A stretch of 64,000 nt of DNA from Tyto alba (Eukaryota > Chordata > Aves > Strigiformes > Tytonidae), in assembly GCF_018691265.1 (NCBI RefSeq), contig NW_024881324.1, positions 3,661,730 to 3,725,729 on the forward strand. The letters are read 5' to 3'. Every line of letters starts with the position of its first letter. Position 1 is the stretch's first letter. Positions 26,669-39,080 of this stretch are shown piece after piece. The position numbers were made by a program, and so were the translations under genes. The notes beneath the pieces were generated by a model. The model made no database searches and was not told the origin of the DNA. It saw nothing but the letters and a program-made list of their open reading frames with translations.

Positions 26669-29600
26669 CAGCAACAACATAACAACGTTAATAAAAAATT
26701 GTTCTCCTATCCAGCTGTTTTCTCTATGGGAGTGACATCTTTCCCTTGAGAAAATCAAACAAATGAACCTACAAAGAAATAACATTTTTTTGTAAATCTG
26801 TTTCATGAGGGAGCTGATAGTCTCTTTTGTCAGGACATATCAGTCATAGCAACAGTAGTTTTCCAACTCTGTGATTGTCACTGCAGTTAGTCTGATAATT
26901 AATGCAATTCAGAAAGATGAAGGTGATCTTGAATATCTGGGAGAACAACCAATCTTCAGGGGTTCAGTGTGTACCTTATGTGAAGACTTTGAATGGTTTT
27001 TCAGTGGCTCATGACTGAACCTGCTCCGTATTTGACTGCCTGTGCCAGGCTCCCAGCAACACCATGTGGAAGAACCTGGTGCTGCTACGAGGTTCAGGAG
27101 AGCCTGGTGTGCTCCTCACTCATCATTGGCAAACCCTTGTACTTGTGTTCCTGGTAACATACTACTTTTCTATTCAGGTCTTCAGAGTTGGCGGTGAAGA
27201 GAAGGTTGTTAGAGGTCTCTAGCAGAATTTGGATGTTTGGATTGGAGCTATAAAATGATAATGTGTGTGTGTGTACACAAAGTTTTAGCAAGGCGTATTA
27301 GACAGCTTTATACTGGCACAACACACTAATATTAGTAGCAATGTAGCCCTTAAGTAGCTCATGCACTATTGAAAGCTCTATGAAAGGTCTATGCTTCAAA
27401 AACAAAACAGGGAAAACAAACGAACAAACAAACAAAAAAAAAAAAAACAGAAAACACTTAACCCCAAATCCCTATTTCACTGAACAGGCAGCTATTTCTA
27501 AATTCACACTTACACAGTATGTGTGGATGGACTAAAATAGTAGCTGTTGTGATATACTGGAAAGGAGAGATATTGCAGTGAACCCAGTTGTGTGTCATGC
27601 TTAAGTGTGTGATCTCAGAACCCCATGTTACCTCTGTTCTCAAGAGACAATTCAGTTAAATGTCAGATTGATTCTCATGTCCTAGATAATGACTGTAATT
27701 TATTCTTGAACACTACCTCCTCTTATGGCTACTTCTTTACTTTGATACTTCTTTCAGGTTCAATGTAGTTTGAGATAAAATTTACCTGAGTACATCAAAG
27801 GGAATTACAGTGACAAAGAATAATCTGCCAAGTGAAGCTAAAATTTAAATGATTAAATATTTAAGTATTTTGTATTATGAATTGGCAATGCTCTGGTCTT
27901 GTATCCTCTACATCAAGGGTAAAATTTCAAAGGTAGCTGTCTAAACATTTATTCTCACTGCTTAGTAGAAATATTGTTGCATTAATGCAGTATAAAATCT
28001 AACTTTCCCTATATTTATGATAAAATTCTTTCAGATGGAATTTCCAATATTCTCTGAATATATAGATTTATAGGGTGAGAACAGTTTAATCCAAAATTGT
28101 TGCAGCAGAGAAGTTACTGATGATTGAAGTGAATTGGACTGTTACAAAACTGCTTTTAGGGAGATGTAGTCTTCTGAGATACTTAGGAGACTCACGGGGA
28201 CTCCGCAAATTTCTATTACAAATGATAAAATGGAGGAGGGGAGGAGGAAGAGGCAAGCTTTCTGGAGCGCAGGGGGCTCTCTTCAAGTCCCTTAAATACT
28301 TATTGGGGTGTAGAGATTGATGTCTGGAGTTGTTTGGTTCTTTGCTTATGGGGTTTCATTCATTCACTGACACCATACAGCTTGTTGCTGTATCTTGATA
28401 GTCAGTGTACAAAGAGAGCTGAATAGAATCAAAGGACTATTGGACTCCATTGTAACTTCCTAGTGGGCAACTTGGGTTAGACCCAAATAAAACTAGGACA
28501 TCACAACATTTACAAACCTATTTGATGGCTGTTTTCCCAGTTATGAAAGCAAGTTTGGGGTTAAGCTTTTAAGAAGCATTTTTTTTCAATCAGCTGTCTT
28601 GTTTTATTCAAATGTTTTTGGAGAAGAAAATTGCTCTTTAGTTCAAAGCTCATGTCATAAAGATTAATTGTCTAGGAAAAGAAGCAAGCATAGAGTTTGT
28701 TTTTTCCTTTTCTTTTTTTCAGAGAAAATTTTAAGATTATTTTGTAATTTCAACTAATTAGTTGCTATGAAATTTAGTTCGGCAATTGTAAATTGTGAGT
28801 AGTCAAAAGTAACATTTTGGAACATATAATAAACTGAAAATTACTTGTGCAATCTCATCATTGAACATCAGTAAACAAAGACTGTATGTGGTGATGTGAA
28901 AGATGCTACTGGTGTGGAGTGATGTAAGTATAGCATGTGTCAACTGTAGTCTTTTTCTTTACTATTATTTACTTTCATTTGTATTGGCATTCTATCTTAG
29001 CAGAAATTTATTAAACAAGAAAGTATCTCTATTTTTGAATTCTTGATTTCTATAGAGTGACTTCCAAAATATCAGTAATAAATAAACAATTTGTTCATGT
29101 CTGCTACACTGGGATCTTTCTTCTTCATAGATACAACTTATGAGTTCCATTCTCCTTTTTTCTCAAATATCTTGATTCCTTATTCACAGGAAATCTTAGC
29201 AACAGAAAGATTAATGTTCTCAATTTTTAAAAAAAACATGGGTCTTAAAAAAGTATTTGTACTGAATTTCTAAATTTAATGTTGTGTATCTTAGCTAGAT
29301 TTCAATAGTTTTTTGCTGGGCAGTCTTCAATAACTGATATAGCTTCATGAAACAAATCAGATAAAACATTTTTTTATCAAATACAAAGGAAAAAAGAATT
29401 TTTCACTTAACATTCTCAGGACCATGTATATCTTGATGAAGTAAGAAGTAACTATTCACTCTAATATTGGGGATATATTGATTTGGTATACATGGTTCAA
29501 TGCTGGCATTCATATTTTAGGACATAAAACAAATGATTTCCAGAAATATCTGTAATTTAGTATGTGAGCTTCTCAAATTATGTTTCATAGTTGCAAGATA

Positions 29601-32600
29601 ATTCAAAGTATGATTTGATTTTTCTTTTTATTTTCTTCTTTTTTTTTATTATAGCAGTATACATGTACAAGTACACCTGCATTTGCACAGTAGCACATTT
29701 TTATCCATCCTCTTATCCATCTTTTCCTTCTTGATTCATGTGGATTCTTAATAATGCATCTGAGCTCCCCTATTTAGCACTTCATGAAAACTACACCCTG
29801 AAAGACTACTTCATTTTAAACTGGAGTAATGGAAGTAAAATTACCAAACATAATTACCTCATCTGAATCACCAGAAGATAAATTAATGTCAAACAAATAA
29901 TTTGGCAACATTCTTAGTGTTATTTCAGACCCTTGGTTCGTTTCTCCAAGCACCTCTCTTTGTTTTGAGAGTCTTTTTTCTTCCCACCTTCCTTTCCTTG
30001 AGCTCTCTTCTATAGGACATTTTTCTCTGTTTCCACATTTTCAGTCCTGATAGAGGCTAGTGGTTCATAAATCATATTGGTGGTCTTCATGATACTTGAA
30101 ACAAATGATCTTTAAAAATTCTGCAAGAGGTGGGGGATATTTAAAAAACTTTAGGTCTCCAGTGGAGAATACTGTCCACTGCTAATGTCTGAAAAACAAT
30201 ACTGTCGATACCCATGCTACCAGAAAACACTGTTCATAGTAGATACTTTAAATGTTGCACAGGGACAGAAGTACACTGAAGCATTTCTTCACTTATGTTG
30301 AGGTCTAAACTTTTGGATTCAATGAAATGATATGCAAGTCTAGCAGCTCAACTTGAATGAAGTTTTATTTTCAAAAACACGGAAAGAGCAGACAAACTAC
30401 TGATCTTAGCTTTACTTACATTTTTTTAATCTTTTATATGCCTTTTATTCCATTACAGTGTGTTTTCTCTCTGCTTAATTCCATCTTGCTATTTCTCTGA
30501 AGTCAAATAAACATCAACATAATGCATAGCAGGGTGTCATGCTAGGAGCATGTAGTCCTTCTCTCCTGTTATATTTTAAAAATGGAGATCAAAAGCCACT
30601 CTGATATGAATTCAAAATGTGCCTTATCAATTCAAGAGCCTCAGTAATTACATTTATCAAAATGCAGAAGATTCAAAACTAGTTTTGGGTGGGTGGAACA
30701 ACAAAATACAGTATAAGAGATTTTACTTCACTTTGCGCATATACAGGTAGATACTGTACACAGATCACTTCCATGCTCCTTCTTGCCTTTCCTTAATGCT
30801 ACCTTATGCATAGAGCAGTAACTGTGATGAGGCTGACAAGTACCTGGAAGTCTTTGTGTAAAAAAAAAAGAAAATAATACATTGTTAAGGGTGTACACTT
30901 TCTATTTACAGGTGAACATCAGTGTCCTAAGCAGAACAGATTCAGTGTGTCTGTTAACAAACCTAGGTTTGCCAGAGAAAAATATGGGCCTATAGCATGT
31001 TCTTCCATTATGTGGTTCAGCTGAATAATTGTCTTTCTCCCCAGTCCCCAGGAAGAAGGGAAAGGGCATGTTCCCCTGCAGATGAAAGCATGATGAAGCA
31101 CGATAATATTATTTTATCTACAAAAATGGTTTTGTTTGGGATCATATTAGGCTAAGGGTTATATAAATTTACTTCCGATCCTTTCTCAGCACAGTCCAGA
31201 TCAGACTGTGTTATCTTTAGCTTTTAGCTTTTTAAGCTCTGTTAACAAATACCCCAGTCATGATAGTTGCCGTGCTATCTTTTATGGGCTTGACCCCACA
31301 GGAACCAAGACAGACATGGAATGTAACAAGAATAGCACTTGAGAGGTGAAGTGATCAATCCAAAACAAAAAGCAGGAATATGGATGTGACAGGAACCTTC
31401 TACTGTCCCACATACAGCCTGTTTCTGGTTTTGGGTGCTCTCACCTATGCTAAGAGAACTGGGGGGAGACAGGGGAGGGTTAAATTCTCCTCAAATAATT
31501 TGAAGAAACAAATGAAATGTAGATTATCTTATTGTCTGTCTACCAGGAATTAAAAAATAAACTGTAATGTATGTTCTCTTCAGTTGTGTTAGATTTCAAA
31601 GATTTTCACTTTAGATATTTTGCTTTATACAACTGATTGTTGGTAAGAAATGTCACTTTCCCTTCAAGGTATTCCAAGACATCTAGACAGATTAATTGCT
31701 TCAATTTCTTCCACTTTCACACCACCTTTTGTTGTAGGACATGATTTGTATCAGAAAGATCTCAATATGAATTATCAATACGTAAAAAATAAGAGAAATG
31801 TAATTTAAAAAAAAATAAAAAGACAATATGTGCATGACACCTCTTGTTCTGAATATTTTTTCTTGTTGTTTTCTTGTTGTTTACTTTGTAATAGTGGGAA
31901 GCACCAGTGTAACTTTGCTTATAAGAATACAATCTTAGATGAATCTTTAAACAAGAGAAACGCAGCCTGCAAAACTGTGATAGAGTATATGGTCAATTGA
32001 AGAAACACTCCTGGAGAAAAGTTATCAATAGCCTACTAGTCAAATGGGGGCATTTCAAACTAAGTTCCTCAGGGATGACTTAAAATTAATTTGATTCAGT
32101 ATTTCTATGAAATTGTGAGTGATTAAAGCCAAACTAGAAGAGCTGCAAATACTTGGTTTATCATTCTTCTAATGATCTTGATTTTGGCATGAATACTTGA
32201 ACTTCTTAACGACAAATGCAAGTAGTTTTCTTAATGTTTGTGCAATTGTTCTTAAAGTTAATAAGAAAAATGATTGATTTCTTTCATAACATTCATTGTT
32301 TTCCTAAATTTAAGAATCTCCTAGAATATCATATTTCACTGAATTTCAAATGCATTTATTTTGACAATATGGAAAATTCAAATGGTCTTGTTTTCTACTT
32401 GTTCCTAAGAGTAACATTGAAAGGGGCAAAGAATCCTTCTTTCTATTCTGTCTGTATTTCAAAGTCAGCTGGCAGGAATAAAATTTTCAGGATTTTGGAC
32501 GTAATCAATTTGAAAAAAAAAAAAAAATCTCATTTAATACTGTGAACCTTATGGTTTGATTTATGCATCAGTATTTGCTTTATAAGCAAACATAGTATGT

Positions 32601-34645
32601 CTTGTAGATGTGGGACAATGTCACTGTCAGTGAGGCTTTTTACAATACAGGTCAACTCCAGGGATGTAACCTCAATTGTGTCCTCAGTAGTGGCCTATTT
32701 ATTCTACTTGATGTATTATATCTATGCCTGTAGTGTAACAAGTGACATTTAAAAATTAAAAAGATGGAAGGCTATTTTATTTTTCTTATGGGAGACACTG
32801 GGGAATCTAAGACTGTGGGGAGTATTTTAATTATCTTGAAATTAAAAATAGCAAGCTATGTACCTCCTTGCAAGCTTGAATATACTAAGGGACTAAGAGG
32901 AATGTTGTTTTCTCCAATTAGCTCGGTATAGTTCTGTATCATATTCAGAGGGAAAGACTGCATCAGTGCCTATCCCTTTGTTTACACTGTGACTGAATTC
33001 ACTCAGGCTTCTGACAACAGATGAATATGGATGTTGGTGTAATGTGAGTTTGGAAAGGGAGGACGCTGGGGATTGATTGTTGCTCAAGCCACATTAGGCC
33101 ATGTGATAGGAGGGAACCCATGGTATTGAGCTTCTTTTGAAAAAAGTTTTTAATGTTCTTCTGTCTTTGGCTCCTTGTCTCCCACTTGTTTGTTGTGGTC
33201 CTGATTTATTTAACATTCAGGTACAACATAGTACCTTTCCAATATCTGGAATATAGTACAGGCCATGCTGGTGGTAACAGTTCCTCAACAGACAAGTTGA
33301 AGATAGAGGGTGGGTAGACAAAGAGATAGAAGATACCGCAGAAATCCTTGTTCATTTATTGATGTCTGGTCTATGCTAACTGAAACAGTAGAAAGAAAGC
33401 AAACAACCAAAAGTTCCAGTTAACAGATTGTATTCAGAACTTATTTTTTCTCAGTAAGACTTGTAACTTTAATTTCAGCAAATGGAAAGCAAAACCTCTC
33501 TCCAAAGAGAATCTAACATGTACCTTTTTTTAACACAGAGATATGTTGCCTACAGCAGATGAGTTACTGCTGTGTCACTATGCATATACTTCTGTAAGCT
33601 GAGGTAGAAGCAAATTGCACTCCTGAAAGAATATGTATGCACAAAAAAGCTTTGTGTTAGAATAGGGAGACAAAAATGCTATAGATTTCTGTAAAACAAC
33701 TACTGGGTTTAATTTGAGTCTTAAGGGTCAAGTAGGATTCTACTATAACTGTAAAATATTCATATGTATTCTTTGAGATTCTTTGAGAGGTAAGCCTCTC
33801 TATGGTATGCATGGTAGGAACAAGCAACACTTCCGTCTCTTGCAAAAACTTTAGTTTAACAAAATAGGAATATTTTTACATATTTAAATTGGTTTCAAAT
33901 GATACAAAAGACATAGAAAATTAAAGACTATTAAATGCAAGGAGAGGTAATTTCTTTAAATAGTTTTAAACTAAAAGCTTTACTGGTAATAATAACTATC
34001 ACCAGCCATTCATTTCTTATTCCAAAGAATTTCCTCAGATTGGGAACTTTGTAAGGTTAAACTATGGCATTGTTAGCAGCCATCCAATAATCCTCTTCTT
34101 TGTCTTCAGTGTGGATCTCACAACAAATTCAGCTTTATTTAAGCTTCTGTCTTGGACACATCTATAATCTTGACTGCTCTTGGTCCCAAAGTGCTAGGAA
34201 CATTTTTTGAAATTTCTGCAGGATGGGCAGGACAGGAAAGGTAACAGAGCCTGCCATTACCTTGCCCTTCATGCAGCACAGAGTCGATTTGTTTCTACTC
34301 TGGCCATTGTCTCATTCATTTTGAAGGTTTGCCAAGATCAAGGTCTTCAGCTCTCTTAGACTGTCTTATCTCTGCACTTTCCCATTGTCTTTACTATCAG
34401 GGACAAGCTGGGGGACAGTGTTCATACCACATCTACTAAGGCTGGTTCCTACCCTCTGGCTGGGACTCATGGCTGTTACAGTAATGCAATAATTAATGAT
34501 AATAGTAACCCTTAGGACAACCCTTATTCCAGTAATGAGACTTTATTGTCCTACTTAAGAACCAGACTTTTATTTTATTTACAGGTAGCTAAATCTATTT
34601 GGGTCAAACAAAATATTTACTAAGGGTGTCAGAAGTAATTCTACC
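26669..34645. other. Anonymous AT-rich sequence
   Basis: No gene or transposon recognised in eight kilobases. An A-rich (AAAC)n-A13 stretch lies near 27418-27446. Confidence 0.55.
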
Positions 34646-35180
34646 CATCTACTCTGATCTGGTAAGACCCCACCTGGAGCACTGCATCCAACTCTGGAGT
34701 CCTCAGAGCAGGAAAGACCTGTTGGAGTGGGTCCAGAGGAGGGACAGAAAAATTATCAGATGAAAGAAATGCCTCTTCTATGAAAGGCTGAGAGATTTGG
34801 GATTGTTTAGCCTGGACAAGAGAAGACTCCAGGGAGACCTTATAGCAGCCTTCCAGTAATTGAAAGGGGCTTAGAAGAAAGATGGGGACAGAGTTTTTAA
34901 TAGGGCCTGTAGTAATAGGACAAGGGGTAACAGTTTTAAACTAAAAGAGGGTAGATCAAGACTACATACAAGGAATAAATTTTTTATGATGAGGGTGCTG
35001 AAACACTGGCACAGGTTGCCCAGAGAGGTGGTATGTGCCCCATCACTGGAAACATTCAAGGCCAGGTTGGCCAGGGCTTTGAGTAACCTGGTCTAGTGGA
35101 AGATATCCCTGCCCATGGCAGGGGGATTAGACTAAATGACCTTTAAATGTCCCCTCCAACCCAAATCACTTTATGATTCT
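34646..35180 (+). mobile_element. CR1 LINE 3' end, 5'-truncated
   Basis: The sequence follows the CR1 3' consensus on the plus strand. It starts in the last part of the reverse transcriptase (GGTAAGACCCCACCTGGAGC), passes through GGTTGCCCAGAGAGGTGG and CCCTGCCCATGGCAGGGGG, and ends at CCAACCCAAATCACTTTATG-ATTCT, one unit of the CR1 tail. Such 5'-truncated 3' ends are the usual CR1 form. The tail runs straight into a truncated LTR. Confidence 0.9.
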
Positions 35181-35459
35181 CTGCTCTGGCACACCACCCC
35201 CCTCCTTTCTTCCTCCATTCCTCCACTGACCTTGGTGTTCACGCAGCTGCAGCAACTCCTCCTCATCAGTCCCACTGCTCGTCACCATGTCCCTTCTTAA
35301 ATACGTTATCGCAGAGGCGCAGCTGATGGGCTCAGTTTTGGTGCAGAGGTGGAGCTGACGTGGAGCTGGGGGAGCTTCGAGAAGCTTCTCACAGGGGGCC
35401 GCCCCTATAGCCCCCTGCCCTGCCACCAAAAAAAAACACCACTCACTCAACCCAGGACA
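35180..35459 (-). mobile_element. Truncated LTR, family A (U3 end only)
   Basis: Only about 280 bp of the sense 5' end remain: TGTCCTGGGTTGAGTG through the TATA-like region and on to the CAGAGCAGAG block. The remaining 800 bp are missing where the sequence meets the CR1 tail. The borders share tctctg, so the junction cannot be placed to the base. An open frame shared with two other copies covers most of it (35166-35450, minus). Confidence 0.85.
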
Positions 35460-37526
35460 CTAAATATCAGGTTGAATTCTTTATCTTTCTAATATACGCT
35501 AAACTGCAGCTTTCAGCAATAGCATGTTTATCCAGGGGTTTATTGTAGTTTATCATTGTGCTGTGGTACTCATCTTTCCCAGAGTTCCAGAACCTAAAAT
35601 CTAGGTGTATTCAACGTGCTTTTTTTCTGAGGCACTTTTCTCATTCTTCATTATCTGCTGAAAAAGAAAATGGGAATTAGTTGAATGGGGGAGGGGGGTT
35701 GTGGTGTTATCTCAGATTGGCAGGGGTTGCTGGAAAGCCTTCTTTTATTTTTATTTTCTTTCTACCTTCTTCTCCAGCATGACTGTAGTTGCCTTTAAGA
35801 TCATTTGGGATTTTTATTTTCTAAAATCCCTGATACTACAGAGACCTAGGAATCGGCGTGCTCTTCATCCCTTCTTCCTTTCCTTTGTCCTTAATGTCCT
35901 CACTGTATGGTATTAAGAATTGTTTTGGGTGTGCTTGTGATCAAAATGGATGTTTGGTCAGCTCTTTGAATTGAACATGTATTATGTGACCATCTGTAAT
36001 TGCAAAATCTGGAATTCAGCAGAGGAGATTCCAACCAAGTTTATTCTGTGTTGTGTGGAACCGCAGGCAGATTAGAAGGTGGTTCAGGAAACTTTTCTCT
36101 CTCTCTCTGTCCCTCCCTCCCTCCTTTTCTTGGTTGCACTGTTTTGTGCTTCACTTAGTCCACATACATAAGAAGCCAGAAGTCTGCAGCAAAAATGACA
36201 AAATTTACCTGCTTACTCCCCCTCAGTCTGCATCATGACCAGGTGCAGAATTTGAAAGACCAGACAGAATTTGACTGTTAACACTGATGATCAGGACAGA
36301 ATTTGATGCTACAATACATACCCCCCAACTAAACATTTGCTGGGACTGTTTCCAGTTATGTCTTCTGCTGCACCATCAGTATCCTCATTTGTTCCGTAAA
36401 GGATCTAACTGTATGTTTACTATATACAATAATTAATGTCACATAGCAAAAATCAATAGTTTCTTCTGTTACACAGTTACATAGATCTTTTTGTCAACAT
36501 AATTAATTTTCACTGTGATATAATCTTACGTTAGGGTTTAATGCTAAAACTTTGATGATCATGTCAATATTGTTTCCATGTCCAAAACTTTTTGACTCCC
36601 GCCTATTTGTTAAGGTCTTAAAACTAACTAAATAAGAAAGATTTATTGTGGATGGAAGTGGGTGAGGTTTATAAAGTATGTAAAATATCGCCCACTACTT
36701 GCTTTAGGAAGCTGTGTGGATTTTATGGTAGAAGAACTATGTTACTTGTTAGACAAGAATTATATTTTCTGATCCAAAGTCTGATGATCCTTTATTTTTC
36801 AGTTTAACTCTCCCTTGGATCAGGAGGGTCAAAGAAGTTACTCATTAAGATGTCTTACCATCTTTGTTGTAACCTTGATAGGTACAAAAACCAAACCCAT
36901 AACATTCTTTGGAGACAGCAGTGGTTACATTTGTTGGACTTTTGCAGAACTGCTTGATCCTCCTCTGTGTTTTGGCTCATTAAAAATGTTCATAATAATC
37001 ATGTATTGTAAGCATTTCATTTATCAGCTTAAGCATGTGGGTGTACTTGCAAGCACTGCAATTTGAAAGGAAATTTGCAACCTCATCTAACAAAATACTG
37101 CAAGTGAACATTATCATTGGCATATTTATTCAAAGCAAAATATTAAAGCCTTCAGCAGGAGAACATGTCCTCTTAGAAGGTGTGCTGGTAGGTTAAACTA
37201 GGTATTGTGAGTGTACTAAAAAATTATTTAAAGGACTAATTTGGAAAAATGCAATTATGTATAACACAAAACCTCATAACTCTACAACAGAGCTGCATTG
37301 TAAAGAGGAGTGGGATAAGGAGACTGGGCTGTCTTAGCTGAATATATAAAAAGAAAAAAATTTAGTACATTTGTTGAAACAACCTCTGTAGTGGAGGAGG
37401 AAATAATGTATATAGTAAGTTATATACATTGTTAATTAAGATACTAGTACTACATTTAATATTCTGGTACTCAGTTCAGTGTTCTGGTGTTTTACTTTGT
37501 GCATTTGTCTTCCCTGTATTAGTTAC

Positions 37527-37580
37527 TGCAGTAACTAATGTTTTGTAAGTAACTATTGTTTTACAAGTAACTATATTTTT
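37527..37580. repeat. Imperfect 18-bp tandem repeat, three units
   Basis: Three successive units share the core AGTAACTA followed by a T-rich stretch. Confidence 0.6.
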
Positions 37581-37789
37581 GAAGGTGAGAATAAGGTTTT
37601 ATTTTAATGAGGGTTAGAAAAAGAAATAGTATTTCTTTTAAAATTATGAAATATAATCTCTAGCTGTAGATTACTTCCTCCATATTATGCTGCATACTAT
37701 TTTTAGATTGTGATGTCTGACAAAGTAAATGATTCAATTTCTTCCAGGAGACTGGTTTTTAAATAGTGTACAGATATTTTATTTTAAAA

Positions 37790-37832
37790 TATATGATATA
37801 CACACATGTATACATATATACACACACACATA
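37790..37832. repeat. (TA)n/(CA)n low-complexity stretch
   Basis: Mixed TA and CA dinucleotides, with an ACACACACAC core near 37820. Confidence 0.75.
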
Positions 37833-38349
37833 ACTGTATTACAACAATAATATGGAAAGTAATATGTCCAGAATTGTATTTTAAAATATAGAAAGGGAGT
37901 GGGCTATGGACACAAACACTGGGAAGGCCATGAAATGTACATGATTTTAGGAGCAGAGGAAAAGGAGTTTTCTTTGGGATACTGGATCCAGTTCCATTAT
38001 TTTATAGTCCTTTTATATTTCTGACATCTACAATATCACATAAAATCAATTGATGCAATAAAATCCACAGTATTAATTATGCATATCATGCAGATGTATA
38101 TTCTTATTGAAATTCTGTTGGTAATTTCATCTGATGTCCTGAATTTCTTCTGTTAATAGAAGGTTTGAAGGATTCTCTCGTTTTACTTGCACTTGTTTTC
38201 TTCCACTTTTATCTTTCTAACATTTTTCCTTTCAGTTCCCTATAGCTACTGGATATTGATTGTGGTTATGAATCACGTTTGACTTTTTTACAACCATGCC
38301 CATGTTCACCTTTATCATTTCACATCCTGCAATCAGTTAAAGAAGTCCA

Positions 38350-39080
38350 TATCTTTCTTTTTACCTCTGCTGTCAGTTAGTTATCTCACAGCTTATTATT
38401 TCTTCCAAAGAGTGTGAACTTGTATTTTGTAATAAAGAGGTCCATTCCATTTCTATGGATTCAGTTCTCAAGGTCAGCTATTCTTTCTCCAAGACTCCTT
38501 TGCGATGGCTGCTCCCCAATTTCACAGTGTCAGCAAATTTCATGAGTGCATATTGACTTGTGTGTCACTATCATTAAATGGAAGTGTAAACAAAATTAGT
38601 CCCAAGTTTTATTCTTGAAAAACTCAATAAGTGCCTTACAGTCTCAGAACTCCTTTTTCAGCGTGACTAATTTGGGGCTTTCCCTACAGCAAGTTGCTCA
38701 TTTATCTCATAGTTCTTCTGACACCCATACTTGCCAGATTCTATAATAATTTTCCATTTGGCATGATAGGAAACATTTGTAGATGTCCGGAGAGATTATT
38801 TTTTCTAGTTCCCTGTATGAAAGTAAATGTCATATTGAAGAAAGTAAGAACATAATGTCAGCATTATCTTTCTCTGGTAGAGTCATATTATGTTATCTCA
38901 TCTGCCATTTATCTCCCTATTTTCTGAAGCTTTACCTTGTCTTGAGAGCAAAATAACAGATTTGTAGCTGAGAAGGTAACTTCTTGTCCTTTACTACACT
39001 CCAGTTATACAGTACCTCATCTGACTTGGATTAATTTTAAAAAGTTGCTGTTCAACCTGAAATTTCAAATGCCAATGTTT
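38350..39080 (-). mobile_element. Ancient CR1-type LINE fragment (reverse transcriptase region)
   Basis: The minus strand matches, in order, the reverse transcriptase part of very old vertebrate CR1 elements: a block around GTGTCAGCAAATTTCATGAG (38527-38546), then ...ATCTCATAGTTCTTCTGAC (38703-38721), then TAATAATTTTCCATTTGGCA (38744-38763). Similarity is weak and interrupted. It is far older than the CR1 copies at 34646 and 44298. Borders are approximate. Confidence 0.5.

Larger units (their letters stand above)
35460..38349. other. Anonymous AT-rich sequence
   Basis: Nothing recognised apart from the small repeats listed separately. Confidence 0.55.

Noticed and set aside
26494..26806. Open frames of poly-isoleucine, poly-leucine and poly-methionine on both strands
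   Set aside because: They are translations of the AAT/ATG microsatellite, whose period of three excludes stops.
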